NCBI RefSeq assembly: GCF_900104145.1
Contig: NZ_FNLB01000006.1
Coordinates: 1,075,001 to 1,139,000, forward strand
From: Pseudovibrio sp. Tun.PSC04-5.I4
GTDB taxonomy: Bacteria; Pseudomonadota; Alphaproteobacteria; Rhizobiales; Stappiaceae
Reading direction: 5' to 3'
DNA length: 64,000 nt
Shown here: positions 24,454-34,559 of the stretch, piece after piece
Numbering within the stretch: the first letter of the stretch is position 1
How the letters are laid out: each line of letters starts with the position of its first letter
Translations under genes and position numbers: made by a program
Notes under the pieces: model-generated
Told to the model about the DNA's origin: nothing
The model's database searches: none
Seen by the model: the letters and a program-made list of their open reading frames with translations, nothing else

Positions 24454-26547
24454 ATGACTAAGCCAGAAAAGCCACAAAGATTTGCATCCGCCTGTCCCCA
24501 TGATTGCCCCTCAACATGCGCTGTTGAAGTGGAAGTTTATGCAGACGGACGCATTGGCCGATTGCATGGCGCACGAGACAATGATTATACAGCCGGCGTT
24601 ATCTGCGCAAAGGTCGCTCGCTATGCAGAACGCCTGCATCATCCCGACCGTCTGACAAAGCCACTGCGCCGGACTGGGCCGAAAGGCTCCGGCCAGTTTG
24701 AGGAAATTAGCTGGGAAGACGCGCTTCAGGAGGTCACGGATAAGTTTCAAGCTGCAGAGCAAAAGCATGGCCCGCAAACGGTGTGGCCTTACTTCTTTGC
24801 GGGTACCATGGGCCTTGTTCAGCGCGATAGTATTGACCGTCTGCGTAATGCCAAGGGTTACTCCGGCATGTACCAGACCTTTTGTACCAATATGGCATGG
24901 ACTGGTTATATTGCAGGCACAGGCAAACTCGCTGGGCCGGACCCACTGGAAATGGCCCTTGCGGATGCTGTTGTGATCTGGGGCACCAACCCGGTGGCAA
25001 CACAGATCAACGTCATGACCCACGCCATTAAGGCGCGCAAAGCCAACAAAGCCAAGATCGTTGTTGTCGACGTTTATAAAACCGAGACCATGAAACAGGC
25101 CGACATAGGTCTGGTGATCAAACCGGGGTCAGATGCCGCGCTCGCCTGTGCTGTGATGCATGTCTTCTTCCGTGATGGTTATGCCGATCGCGCCTATATG
25201 GAAAAATACGCGGACGCACCCGCTGAGCTTGAAGAGCATCTGAAAACACGCGATCCGGAGTGGGCCAGCAAGATCACCGGCCTGTCCATTGACCAGATCG
25301 AAGAATTTGCAAAGCTGGTTGGCGAAACCAAAAAGACCTTCTACCGGTTGGGCTACGGCTTTACCCGCCAGCGCAACGGCGTTGTCTCCATGCATGCAGC
25401 CAGCTGCATCGGCGTTGTTGGCGGTAACTACCAGTACAAAGGCGGCGGCGTCTTCCATAACAATGGAGCTATCTACGGTCTCAACATGGCGATGGTCGAA
25501 GCTCATTCGCTGCGCGATCCGTCCATCCGTAAGTTGGACATGTCTCAGGTTGGCCGCGTGCTGACAGGCGACAAAGATGCCCTGATGGATGGACCTCCCA
25601 TCACAGCCATGTTGATCCAGAACACCAACCCGGTCTCTGTGGCACCAGAGCAGACACTCGTGAAGCAAGGCTTTGCCCGTGAGGATCTGTTTTTAGTGGT
25701 TCACGAGCAGTTCATGACAGAAACCGCGAAAATGGCCGATATCGTTTTGCCAGCCACGCAGTTTCTGGAGCACTATGATATCTACAAAGGCGCTGGGCAT
25801 CAGAACCTGCTGTTTGGTCCAAAACTGGCGGACGCACCGGGAGAGGCGAAAGAGAACCTTTACGTGCTCAATCAGCTGATAGCGCGCCTTGGTGGCAAGG
25901 AGCATGAAGGCCATGCCTTTACCGCTCGCGAACACATCGACTGGATGCTCAAAAACTCCAAGTACCCCGGCGGACTTGCTGAGCTGGAAGAAAAGCGTTG
26001 GTTGGATTGTCAGCCGAGTTTTGATGAGGCGCATTACATCAACGGGTTTGGCTATGAGGATGGCAAATTTCGCTTCAAACCAGACTGGCCAAATATCCCC
26101 GCACCAAACAATGGCCCAATGGGGCCGTGGCAGGACATGCCGGTGCTCCCCGATCATTGGGAAATTAACGAGATGCCAACTGCGGACTGTCCATACCGTC
26201 TGGTGACATCACCCTCGCGTTCGTTCCTCAACTCCACCTTTACGGAGACATTGAGTTCTCAAAAGAAGGAAGGGCGCCCAACAGCCATGCTACACGCGCA
26301 AGATGCAGAGCATCTGGGATTGGAAGAGGGGGACAAGATTATCCTCTCCAACCATCGCGGCGAAGTGCGCCTGTTTGCGACCATCGGAGATCGTCCTCAA
26401 AAGGGAACCATTGTGGCCGAAGGCATCTGGCCCAACGCAGCCCATGAAGGCGGAAATGGTATTAACACGCTGACCGGAGCAGACCAGACCGCTCCATTCG
26501 GCGGTGCTGCATTCCATGATATTCACGTGGCAATCCGCAAAGCATAA
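24454..26547 (+). CDS. Molybdopterin-dependent oxidoreductase (DMSO reductase superfamily)
   Basis: 697 residues, no Tat signal, so cytoplasmic. The N-terminal CPHDCPSTC plus a later cysteine (GVICAKV) form the 4Fe-4S ligand set of this superfamily. The molybdopterin oxidoreductase domain follows (residues about 60-480, with WGTNPVATQ, VKPGSDAALA and TNPVSVAPEQ), then the molydopterin dinucleotide binding domain (residues about 580-695, SRSFLNSTFTETL and WPNAAHEGGNGINTL). No electron-transfer partner is encoded beside it, so the substrate and acceptor are open. It stands alone between the HAD gene and purN. Confidence 0.85.
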   Translation: MTKPEKPQRFASACPHDCPSTCAVEVEVYADGRIGRLHGARDNDYTAGVICAKVARYAERLHHPDRLTKPLRRTGPKGSGQFEEISWEDALQEVTDKFQAAEQKHGPQTVWPYFFAGTMGLVQRDSIDRLRNAKGYSGMYQTFCTNMAWTGYIAGTGKLAGPDPLEMALADAVVIWGTNPVATQINVMTHAIKARKANKAKIVVVDVYKTETMKQADIGLVIKPGSDAALACAVMHVFFRDGYADRAYMEKYADAPAELEEHLKTRDPEWASKITGLSIDQIEEFAKLVGETKKTFYRLGYGFTRQRNGVVSMHAASCIGVVGGNYQYKGGGVFHNNGAIYGLNMAMVEAHSLRDPSIRKLDMSQVGRVLTGDKDALMDGPPITAMLIQNTNPVSVAPEQTLVKQGFAREDLFLVVHEQFMTETAKMADIVLPATQFLEHYDIYKGAGHQNLLFGPKLADAPGEAKENLYVLNQLIARLGGKEHEGHAFTAREHIDWMLKNSKYPGGLAELEEKRWLDCQPSFDEAHYINGFGYEDGKFRFKPDWPNIPAPNNGPMGPWQDMPVLPDHWEINEMPTADCPYRLVTSPSRSFLNSTFTETLSSQKKEGRPTAMLHAQDAEHLGLEEGDKIILSNHRGEVRLFATIGDRPQKGTIVAEGIWPNAAHEGGNGINTLTGADQTAPFGGAAFHDIHVAIRKA

Positions 26548-26600
26548 AAAACGCAGGTAAAACGTAAACCTTGCAAATCAACGCATCGAACAACGCAAAC

Positions 26601-26631
26601 AAAAAGGCCGCAGATAATCCCATCTGCGGCC
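26601..26631 (-). terminator. Intrinsic terminator of purM-purN
   Basis: GGCCGCAGAT pairs perfectly with ATCTGCGGCC. On the minus strand the hairpin is followed by TTTTT. It lies about 35 bp after the purN stop and may also act on the convergent oxidoreductase transcript. Confidence 0.85.
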
Positions 26632-26665
26632 GGTAATTTATCTGGTGTTGTCTAGGGTTACCCCA

Positions 26666-27319
26666 TCAAGCGATGAGACTATCCCCCTCATGCTCTGAAT
26701 TATCAATTTTGACACGTAAACCGGAAATATGAACCTTGCCACTGGCAACTGCTTCCAAGGCTATCGGGTAGATCCTGTGCTCTACCTCCAAAACCCGTGC
26801 CGCCAGAGCGTCCGGTGTATCCCCGTCAAGAACGGGAACAGCCCCTTGAGCAATGATAGGCCCCACATCCATTTCTGCGGTAACAAAGTGAACCGTTGCA
26901 CCGTGAATGCGAACGCCTTCAGTCAATGCACGTTCATGCGTATGAAGACCGGTGAAGCTAGGCAGCAGAGCAGGGTGGATGTTGATCATCCGGCCTTGCC
27001 ACTGATGCACAAACCAAGGCGTTAAAAGTCGCAAAAAACCTGCAAGCACAAGCAGCTCAACATTGTTCTCCCGCAGCTTGGCATCCAGATCACGCTCAAA
27101 AGCCTCTCGGTCTTTGCCGTAAAGCTTATGGTCCACGGCGAAGGTTGCAAAGCCTTCTTTTGATGCCGTTTCAAGTCCTTTTGCTTCTGGCTTGTTAGAC
27201 CCGACAGCCACGATTTGTGCAGGAAAATCGGGAGCCTTTGCTGCCTCTATAAGAGACAGCATGTTGGAGCCACGCCCGGAGATCAAAATGCCAACGCGCC
27301 GTTTTGCTCCATTGTTCAT
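26666..27319 (-). CDS. purN: Phosphoribosylglycinamide formyltransferase
   Basis: 217 residues. It transfers formyl from 10-formyl-THF to GAR in purine synthesis. RRVGILISGRGSNMLSLIEA is the N-terminal phosphate-binding region. The catalytic HPALLPSF with the asparagine just before it (MINIHPALLP) and the later acidic residue (VTAEMDVGPIIAQG) are present. The ATG overlaps the purM stop by four bases, a normal purMN operon. The fhs gene elsewhere in this window supplies its formyl donor. Confidence 0.95.
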   Translation of the reverse strand: MNNGAKRRVGILISGRGSNMLSLIEAAKAPDFPAQIVAVGSNKPEAKGLETASKEGFATFAVDHKLYGKDREAFERDLDAKLRENNVELLVLAGFLRLLTPWFVHQWQGRMINIHPALLPSFTGLHTHERALTEGVRIHGATVHFVTAEMDVGPIIAQGAVPVLDGDTPDALAARVLEVEHRIYPIALEAVASGKVHISGLRVKIDNSEHEGDSLIA

Positions 27320-28401
27320 TTTGCAAAACCCATAGATCCGTCAAAGACCACTTGCTCTTGTCCGTCCTGTGCCGCTTCCAGCTTGCCCAATGTTACAACA
27401 GTTTCGCCTTCACGCTCAAGGACTTCGCGAACTGCATCAACCTTATCGGCATGAACAGCAACAACCATACCGACACCGCAGTTGAAGGTACGCAGCATTT
27501 CAAACTGCGCAATACCGCCGGTTTTTGCAAGCCAGCCAAACACAGCCGGTGAGGCGATTGCAGAAAGATCAATCCGCGCCGCAAGACCCTTTGGCAAAAC
27601 ACGCGGCAGGTTCTCAGGAAGACCACCACCGGTGATATGAGCCAGAGCTTTGATGCCGCCTGTCTCTTTAATCGCGCTAAGCAGCGACTTCACATAGATG
27701 CGGGTCGGTTCCATCAAGGCTTCGCCAAGCGTCTTGCCATCTTCAAACGGCGCCGCATCGGACCATTTAAGACCAGACAGTTCGACGATCTTGCGGACAA
27801 GAGAAAAGCCGTTGGAATGAACGCCGGAAGAGGCAAGGCCCAACAGCACGTCACCCGCGCCAATATCTTTGGAAGGAAGCAGCGTGCCACGTTCAGCAGC
27901 GCCTACGGAAAAGCCTGCAAGGTCGTAATCACCCTTTGCATACATGCCGGGCATTTCAGCGGTTTCACCGCCGATCAGCGCTGCACCAGCAATTTTACAG
28001 CCTTCTGCAATACCCGCTACAACGTCAGCGGCCATATCAACGTCCAGCGCACCGGTTGCAAAATAGTCGAGGAAGAACAAAGGTTCTGCGCCCTGAACCA
28101 CAAGATCGTTCACACACATGGCAACAAGGTCGATGCCCACGCCGCTATGCACGTTTGTATCAATCGCGATTTTTAGCTTGGTTCCAACACCGTCGTTGGC
28201 TGCCACAAGAACTGGGTCTTTAAAACCAGCGGCTTTAAGGTCGAACAGACCCCCAAAACCGCCAATGTCACTATCAGCACCTGGACGACGTGTTGCTTTC
28301 ACAAGGGGGCTGATCCGTTTGACCAGTGCGTTCCCGGCGTCAATATCGACACCCGCTTGAGAATAGGTAAGGCCGTTTTTGCCGTTCTGGTCCTGGCTCA
28401 T
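27316..28401 (-). CDS. purM: Phosphoribosylformylglycinamidine cyclo-ligase
   Basis: 361 residues, AIR synthetase, fifth step of purine synthesis. Key regions: GLTYSQAGVDIDAGNALVKR, DGVGTKLKIA (ATP binding), DLVVQGAEPLFFLDY, GGETAEMPGMY and AHITGGGLPENLPRVLP. It is full length. It is first in the operon with purN, with which it overlaps. Confidence 0.96.
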   Translation of the reverse strand: MSQDQNGKNGLTYSQAGVDIDAGNALVKRISPLVKATRRPGADSDIGGFGGLFDLKAAGFKDPVLVAANDGVGTKLKIAIDTNVHSGVGIDLVAMCVNDLVVQGAEPLFFLDYFATGALDVDMAADVVAGIAEGCKIAGAALIGGETAEMPGMYAKGDYDLAGFSVGAAERGTLLPSKDIGAGDVLLGLASSGVHSNGFSLVRKIVELSGLKWSDAAPFEDGKTLGEALMEPTRIYVKSLLSAIKETGGIKALAHITGGGLPENLPRVLPKGLAARIDLSAIASPAVFGWLAKTGGIAQFEMLRTFNCGVGMVVAVHADKVDAVREVLEREGETVVTLGKLEAAQDGQEQVVFDGSMGFAK

Positions 28402-28808
28402 GGATACTGCTCCGCATCATCAAGAGTGTTGCGACACCGCCGCTTAATTCAGTTGGCGGCATAAAACCAAAAGTGCAGGGAATTGCAAGGCCGAAACATG
28501 TGCAGATTGCTACTGGTATCTCAGAAACAGGCCTGACCTGTGCAGAACCAACGCAGTTTCAGGGAATAAATGAGGCATTGAAAATTCTCTCAGGAAGGGG
28601 AAAGATTTTCGCCTATCCCCGTGTGCCCTAAAAATTACACTGGCGAAAAGGAAGAGTAGCTTCTCTGGCAAACCCAATGCCACGACTTGACGGCGCAAGC
28701 TTGGGGAAACTACAAACAACCTCAAGTTTTGAACGCGCTCTGCAAACTATTAGATTGCCAGGCATCAATTATTTCGGGTCAATGCAGACTTCCCTTTGGA
28801 GTTGTTTT
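28402..28808. other. Intergenic region between purM and the perM-like gene
   Basis: 407 bases separating divergent genes, so both promoters should lie here. The open frame upstream of 28809 has no ribosome site and no family resemblance. I see no hairpin or repeat of note. Confidence 0.4.
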
Positions 28809-29900
28809 ATGAGTACAAACAAACAGTTGTTCTTCTGGCTTCTGTCTTTTGCAGTCTTCATCCTGTTTCTGCTGGTGTTTCAGAGCATCCTCCTGCCGTT
28901 CGTTGCAGGCATGGCACTTGCGTATTTGCTCGACCCAATTGCAGATTATCTGGAACACCACGGCTTCGGCAGAATGTGGGCAACTCTCACAATCCTGCTG
29001 ATCTTCATTATCGTCTTTGTCGCAGCTCTGCTCATTCTGGTGCCGATCCTCGGTAAGCAGTTGATCGCATTGTTGGATTACCTTCCTGAACTCGCCGGAA
29101 ATCTCGAAGCCTTGCTGCGAGAAGGTCTCGGTCCGCAGTTGGACCGGCTCAGTAATCTGTCAGGACAAACCTCCAAAATTGATTGGGGCGCCTTCGTAGG
29201 CCAAGCCGCAACCTTTGTCGGAGGGTTGCTCTCCTCCATTTGGAGTGGCGGCCAAGCTCTCATATCAATCATAGGCTTAGCGGTTGTAACACCCGTCGTA
29301 GCCTTCTACCTGCTGCTCGACTGGGACGGCATGATCGCACGCATCGACAGCTGGCTCCCAAGGGATTACCAGAAGACAATTCGTGTCCTGGCAAAAGACA
29401 TGGACGGCGTCGTCGCAGGCTTCGTCCGCGGTCAAGTCCTTATGTGTCTGATCCTAGGAACTTTTTACGCTGTTGCACTGCTCATTCTTGGTCTGAAATT
29501 CGGTCTGCTGATTGGCCTGACAGCAGGTCTAATCAGCTTCATACCCTATGTTGGCGCCATCGTCGGGTTTGGTCTTTCAATTGGTATTGCTTTGGTTCAA
29601 TTTTGGCCTGACTATTTTATGATTGGTGCTGTTCTGGTGGTTTTCGTCGTAGGCCAGTTTTTGGAGGGAAATGTCCTTCAACCCAAACTTTTAGGCGAAA
29701 GTGTCGGCCTTCATCCCGTTTGGCTGATGTTTGCACTGTTCGCTTTTGGTTCTCTCATGGGATTTGTGGGGATGTTAATAGCAATTCCGGCCGCTGCAGT
29801 GGTTGGGGTACTAGCGCGATTTGTTCTCAGGCAATATCTTGCAAGTTCGCTTTATGCAGGTCACAAAAATAATACCAATATGACGGAAGGACTGGAATGA
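28809..29900 (+). CDS. AI-2E/PerM family membrane transporter
   Basis: About 363 residues from the ATG at 28809, preceded by TGGAG at eight bases; the upstream in-frame extension is not supported. Several membrane helices (LLSFAVFILFLLVFQSILLP, LTILLIFIIVFVAALLILVP, and a C-terminal bundle). PERM signature regions: LAYLLDPIADYLE near the N-terminus and ISFIPYVGAIVGFGLSIGIA. Family members have been assigned AI-2 export or Na+/H+ roles; the substrate here is not inferable. Its stop overlaps the hdaA start as ATGA, a frequent alphaproteobacterial pairing. Confidence 0.88.
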   Translation: MSTNKQLFFWLLSFAVFILFLLVFQSILLPFVAGMALAYLLDPIADYLEHHGFGRMWATLTILLIFIIVFVAALLILVPILGKQLIALLDYLPELAGNLEALLREGLGPQLDRLSNLSGQTSKIDWGAFVGQAATFVGGLLSSIWSGGQALISIIGLAVVTPVVAFYLLLDWDGMIARIDSWLPRDYQKTIRVLAKDMDGVVAGFVRGQVLMCLILGTFYAVALLILGLKFGLLIGLTAGLISFIPYVGAIVGFGLSIGIALVQFWPDYFMIGAVLVVFVVGQFLEGNVLQPKLLGESVGLHPVWLMFALFAFGSLMGFVGMLIAIPAAAVVGVLARFVLRQYLASSLYAGHKNNTNMTEGLE

Positions 29901-30577
29901 CGGGATCTACAGGGCCACAACAATTGCCTTTGGTCTTGCCCCATGAGGAGGCATTGGGGGTTGATGATTATCTGGTTTCAACGTCAAATCAGGCTGCATT
30001 CAACCTGATTTCCAACTGGCCACAATGGCCATCTCCAATTGTCACATTGCAAGGGCCAATTGGATCAGGGAAAACTCATCTGGTAAATGCTTGGCAAGAG
30101 CTGAGCGGGGCCCAGATCGTGGGTGGTGACGAGCTGGAGTTTCTGGATATAACTGCACTAGCAGAATCCGGTCCCATTGCCGTGGAAGATCTGCACTCTG
30201 GATTTGATGAAGCCTCGTTGTTTCATCTCTTCAATGCTGTGCGCTTGGCCGACGGCAATATGCTGATGACCACTCGGGAGTGGCCGAATACGTTTGAGCT
30301 GAAAACCAAGGATCTTGAGTCGCGCTTTCGGGCAGCGACGCCCGTTCAGGTCCAGGAACCAGACGATATGCTGCTTCGCATGGTGTTGACCAAACATTTT
30401 GCGGATCGTCAGGTTACTGTTGACTCCAGTGTGATAGACTACCTTGTGATACGCATTGAACGTTCGCTGGATGCTGCACGCAATGTGGTCAATCTGCTGG
30501 ATAGACATGCTTTAGCGACCGGTAAGAAGATTTCTCGTGTAATGGCCTCCAAAATTATGGAGAACATGGACGAGTAA
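29897..30577 (+). CDS. hdaA: HdaA, DnaA-related regulator of replication initiation
   Basis: 226 residues: an AAA+ domain like that of DnaA but without its C-terminal DNA-binding domain. Walker A is QGPIGSGKTHLVNAW, a Walker B-like segment follows (IAVEDLHSG), then a sensor-like TTREWP and the arginine-containing DLESRFRAA. HdaA/Hda proteins, with the clamp, stimulate ATP hydrolysis by DnaA to limit re-initiation. It is translationally coupled to the upstream perM-like gene and followed by ppk1 after 141 bp. Confidence 0.88.
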   Translation: MTGSTGPQQLPLVLPHEEALGVDDYLVSTSNQAAFNLISNWPQWPSPIVTLQGPIGSGKTHLVNAWQELSGAQIVGGDELEFLDITALAESGPIAVEDLHSGFDEASLFHLFNAVRLADGNMLMTTREWPNTFELKTKDLESRFRAATPVQVQEPDDMLLRMVLTKHFADRQVTVDSSVIDYLVIRIERSLDAARNVVNLLDRHALATGKKISRVMASKIMENMDE

Positions 30578-30718
30578 ACACGCAGGTTTATCTTCCCGTC
30601 AAGAATGTGTGGTCTATAGGGCCAGAATCATACAATGCCCGCCTAACCATTGAATACGAATGGGTGAGACTACGCGAAAAATGTAAGCCTCAGTTTGAAG
30701 GCTTCGGAGGTGTACGGA

Positions 30719-32950
30719 ATGAATGAGTTTACGGAAATCAATGCTTTGGAAGATGATGCCACCGATATCACTGATTTTGAGGTGAACGCGGGTCTGGCAC
30801 TGATGCAAAAGCCAGAGCGTTTTATAAACCGTGAACTCTCGTGGCTTCAGTTCAACCGGCGTGTTCTGGAAGAATCCATGAACCCAAGCCATCCACTTCT
30901 GGAACGGCTTCGGTTTCTGTCCATCTCTGCCAACAACTTAGATGAATTCTTCATGGTGCGTGTTGCTGGTCTTCGCGGGCAGCAACGTGCTGGTGTTACA
31001 ACAATTTCTGATGATGGTTTGACTGCAACAGAGCAGTTGGAGCAAATTTCAGTTGAAGTTAAAAAGCTTCAGAGTGAGCAACAAGCTCGCTTTCGTCAGT
31101 TGAGGACTGAGCTTGCCGATGAGGGGATCTTCATCGTCGAGACTCAAAGTATGAGTCAGGCAGAAACCGATTGGTTGGAAGATTACTTCCTTCAACACAT
31201 TTTTCCAGTCCTCACACCGCTTGCCATTGATCCGGCACACCCGTTTCCGTTCATTCCAAACCTCGGGTTCTCGCTGATCCTCGACCTGCGACCGGTTGAT
31301 GGCGGGGGCGGTATGGTTGCGCTCCTTCGCATGCCAAGTCCAATTGGCCGGTTTGTTGTACTCCCCACGCCTCCGGAAGCTCAACAAAAGGCAACACGCT
31401 TTATTCCCATTGAAACAATCATCTCTCTGTTTATCGGCAAGCTATTCCCGGGCTATGAGGTTTGCGGAAAAGGCGCCTTCCGTGTACTGCGCGATTCAGA
31501 TTTGGAGATTGAGGAAGAAGCGGAAGATCTGGTGCGCGTTTTTGAAACAGCACTGAAGCGCCGTCGTCGTGGATCTGTGATCCGTATGGAAATTGACGAG
31601 AGCACACCAGAAAACCTGCGCAACTTTGTGGCCAATGAGCTGGAAGTTGAAGCAGATGAGATTTTCCTCGCCAATGGTTTGCTAGCTCTCAACGACTTGT
31701 CTCAAGCCGTTAACGTCAAGCGCGACGATCTGAAATTTCCGCCTTATACGCCGCGGTACCCAGAGCGCATTCGCGAACATGGCGGCGATTGTTTTGCCGC
31801 AATTCAGCAAAAAGACATCCTCATCCACCACCCATATGAGAGCTTTGATGTGGTGGTGCAGTTCCTGCGTCAGGCGGCGCAGGATCCAGATGTGGTTGCT
31901 ATCAAACAAACGCTTTACCGCACCTCCAAGAACTCGCCTATCGTCAAAGCGCTGGCTGAAGCTGCAGAATCTGGGAAATCTGTTACTGCACTTATAGAGT
32001 TAAAAGCCCGATTTGATGAAGAAGCCAATATTCGTTGGGCACGAGATTTGGAGCGTGCTGGTGTGCAGGTTGTCTTTGGCTTCCTAGAGCTGAAAACCCA
32101 TGCAAAAGTCTCAATGGTTGTACGCCGCGAGCAGGGTGGTCTGAGGACCTACTGCCATTTTGGCACTGGCAACTACCACCCCATCACAGCACGCATCTAC
32201 ACCGATTTGTCTTATTTTACTGCAGAGCCCGCCATGGCGCGTGATGCAGCTAAGGTCTTCAACTACATCACGGGTTATGCGGAGCCGGGTGAGCTTGAGC
32301 GTCTCGCGGTTTCTCCCAAGAACCTGCGCAAACGGATCATCCAGCACACAGAAGCAGAGATCGCTCACACCAAAGCGGGGCGTCCGGGTCAGATCTGGAT
32401 GAAAATGAACTCCCTTGTTGATCCAGGAGTGATTGACGCGCTTTACCGTGCAAGTCAGGCTGGCGTGCAGATTGACCTGGTGGTTCGCGGTATTTGTTGT
32501 CTGCGGGCAGGCGTGCCGGGGTTGTCAGATAATATCCGCGCCAAATCTATTGTGGGTAGGTTCCTTGAGCATAGCCGTATCTTCTGCTTTGGGAATGGTC
32601 ATGGGTTGCCCTCCGATGAAGCCCATGTCTATATCTCCTCAGCGGATATGATGCCGCGTAATCTGGATCGTCGCGTGGAAACGCTTGTACCAGTGAAAAC
32701 ACCAGCTGTTCACAAACAGATCCTTGATCAGATCATGGTTGCGAACCTAGAAGATAATCAACAAAGCTGGCGCCTACTTCCGGACGGCAGTCATGAACGC
32801 ATTATTGCAGAGCCCGACGAAGATCCGTTCAATGTGCATATGTTCTTCATGACCAACCCATCCTTATCCGGTCGTGGCAGCTCGCTACAGGGCGATAGCC
32901 CTAAACTTTTTGCAGAACGGCCAAGTAGTGATAGATATCTCGACGAGTGA
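30719..32950 (+). CDS. ppk1: Polyphosphate kinase 1
   Basis: About 743 residues. It makes polyphosphate from ATP. N-terminal domain: RFINRELSWLQFNRRVLEES. Then the head domain, and the C-terminal catalytic region with KQTLYRTSKNSPIVKALAEA, ELKARFDEEANIRWARDLE, and the histidine-containing LKTHAKVSMV (autophosphorylated His) and YCHFGTGNYHP. The ATG at 30719 has GGAGG eight bases before it. Its 3' end overlaps the start of the exopolyphosphatase, so synthesis and breakdown enzymes are made from one transcript. Confidence 0.95.
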   Translation: MNEFTEINALEDDATDITDFEVNAGLALMQKPERFINRELSWLQFNRRVLEESMNPSHPLLERLRFLSISANNLDEFFMVRVAGLRGQQRAGVTTISDDGLTATEQLEQISVEVKKLQSEQQARFRQLRTELADEGIFIVETQSMSQAETDWLEDYFLQHIFPVLTPLAIDPAHPFPFIPNLGFSLILDLRPVDGGGGMVALLRMPSPIGRFVVLPTPPEAQQKATRFIPIETIISLFIGKLFPGYEVCGKGAFRVLRDSDLEIEEEAEDLVRVFETALKRRRRGSVIRMEIDESTPENLRNFVANELEVEADEIFLANGLLALNDLSQAVNVKRDDLKFPPYTPRYPERIREHGGDCFAAIQQKDILIHHPYESFDVVVQFLRQAAQDPDVVAIKQTLYRTSKNSPIVKALAEAAESGKSVTALIELKARFDEEANIRWARDLERAGVQVVFGFLELKTHAKVSMVVRREQGGLRTYCHFGTGNYHPITARIYTDLSYFTAEPAMARDAAKVFNYITGYAEPGELERLAVSPKNLRKRIIQHTEAEIAHTKAGRPGQIWMKMNSLVDPGVIDALYRASQAGVQIDLVVRGICCLRAGVPGLSDNIRAKSIVGRFLEHSRIFCFGNGHGLPSDEAHVYISSADMMPRNLDRRVETLVPVKTPAVHKQILDQIMVANLEDNQQSWRLLPDGSHERIIAEPDEDPFNVHMFFMTNPSLSGRGSSLQGDSPKLFAERPSSDRYLDE

Positions 32951-34451
32951 AGAACCTCGCGGACGATTTACAGACCCGGGACCAATAGCAATCATTGATA
33001 TTGGTTCTAACTCTGTCCGTCTTGTTATTTATGAAAGATTGGCGCGGAATCCGACAGCGCTTTTCAATGAGAAAATTTTGGCTGGCCTTGGCCGTGGTGT
33101 TGGTCAAACCAAACGCCTCGGCGAAGAAAATGTCGCGACTGCATTGCGTGCTTTGGTACGTTTTAGGCGTGTTTGCGACCATGTTGGCGTCATTCAGCTC
33201 AATATTCTCGCCACCGCCGCAGCGCGTGAGGCTGAGAATGGGCCAGAATTCATTGCCCGTGTAGAAGAAATTTGCCGCGAAAAAGTGCAAATCCTCTCGG
33301 GCCGGGATGAGGCCTTTTATTCTGCAATGGGCGTCTACTCCGGGTTTTGGCGCGCAGATGGCCTTGTTGGTGATCTGGGCGGCGGCTCCTTGGAACTGGT
33401 TGATATCAGCGCACATGGCATTGGTGATGGTCGGACATTCCCGTTAGGCGGTATTCGTCTTCAGGAATCTTCAGACCGTGACCTCGCTTTGGCAAATGAG
33501 ATTGCCAAGGAAGAGCTGGATAAAGCTGGTTGGTTGGGCAAGGCCAAGGATCGTAATTTTTACGCTATTGGTGGCACATGGCGCTCGCTTGGTCGGCTGC
33601 ATTTGTTCCAGCAAGGTTATCCCTTGCATGTGATGCATGACTATTCCGTCCCAGCGGAAGTTATGATCGAATTCTGCGAGCAAATCATGCGAGACGACCT
33701 GAGCAACGAGCCATGTATTCAAGTCATTTCCAAAGCACGGCGCTCTCTGCTGCCCTATGGCGCGACAGTCATGCGTCAAACCCTGCTGCATTGTCAGGCT
33801 GATACGGTGGTCTTTTCTGCCCTTGGTGTGCGGGAAGGGCTGTTGTTTGAGTTGCTTGATGAGGGCGGTAAGGCGCAAGACCCGCTTATTACAGCGGCTC
33901 ATGAGCTGGGTGTGTTGCGGTCCCGAGATCCGTCCTATTCAGCAGAAGTGATTGAATGGAGCGAACAGGCCATGCGTGTTGCTGGTGTGGATGAGAGCGA
34001 AGGCGAGCGCCGCCTAAGGACCTCTGCGTGTCATTTGACAGATATTGGCTGGCGGGCTCACCCGGATTATCGAGGGCAACAATCTCTTAACATTATATCC
34101 AATGGCGGCTTTGTGGGTATTGATCATGCTGGTCGGGCCTATTTGGCACTGAGCGTGTTCTATCGCTATGAAGGCCTGATGGATGATGCTTTATCACCTG
34201 AGATCCGAAGCCTGTGTAATCCACGGCTCATGAAACTTGCACGGATTTTGGGAGCGACCTTACGTGTGGCGGCATTGATCAGCGCGTCCATGAATGGTGT
34301 GTTGCTAAAAAGCAAACTCTCACTCGTGAATGGAAAACTCGTACTCGCTCTGCCTGCTGAACTTGCTGATATGCAAGGAGATCGCCTGACAAAACGCTTG
34401 AACCAATTGGGCCGTGTCATGGATCTGGAGGCTGAGGTGAGGGTGCACTAA
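32928..34451 (+). CDS. ppx: Exopolyphosphatase (Ppx/GppA family)
   Basis: About 507 residues. It removes terminal phosphate from polyphosphate (or pppGpp in GppA). ASKHA-fold motifs: AIIDIGSNSVRLVIYE (phosphate 1), LATAAAREAENG, GDLGGGSLELV (phosphate 2). The C-terminal half is an HD-like helical domain. The start is uncertain: a GTG at 32928 gives the usual ~20 residues before the first motif, while the frame stays open back to a GTG at 32874; neither has a good ribosome site, which suggests coupling to ppk1. A terminator follows. Confidence 0.9.
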   Translation: MIDISTSEEPRGRFTDPGPIAIIDIGSNSVRLVIYERLARNPTALFNEKILAGLGRGVGQTKRLGEENVATALRALVRFRRVCDHVGVIQLNILATAAAREAENGPEFIARVEEICREKVQILSGRDEAFYSAMGVYSGFWRADGLVGDLGGGSLELVDISAHGIGDGRTFPLGGIRLQESSDRDLALANEIAKEELDKAGWLGKAKDRNFYAIGGTWRSLGRLHLFQQGYPLHVMHDYSVPAEVMIEFCEQIMRDDLSNEPCIQVISKARRSLLPYGATVMRQTLLHCQADTVVFSALGVREGLLFELLDEGGKAQDPLITAAHELGVLRSRDPSYSAEVIEWSEQAMRVAGVDESEGERRLRTSACHLTDIGWRAHPDYRGQQSLNIISNGGFVGIDHAGRAYLALSVFYRYEGLMDDALSPEIRSLCNPRLMKLARILGATLRVAALISASMNGVLLKSKLSLVNGKLVLALPAELADMQGDRLTKRLNQLGRVMDLEAEVRVH

Positions 34452-34477
34452 CCCTCCTGAAATAATGCTGTATTACA

Positions 34478-34513
34478 AGAAAGCCCCGACAGATAATGCC
34501 GGGGCTTTTCTTA
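34478..34513 (+). terminator. Intrinsic terminator of ppk1-ppx
   Basis: AAGCCCCG pairs with CGGGGCTT around a short loop, then TTTTCTT. It may also serve the convergent rnd. Confidence 0.82.
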
Positions 34514-34559
34514 TATGCCAATTTTTTGGACTAAATGATTTGCTCAATCGCGATGCAGA

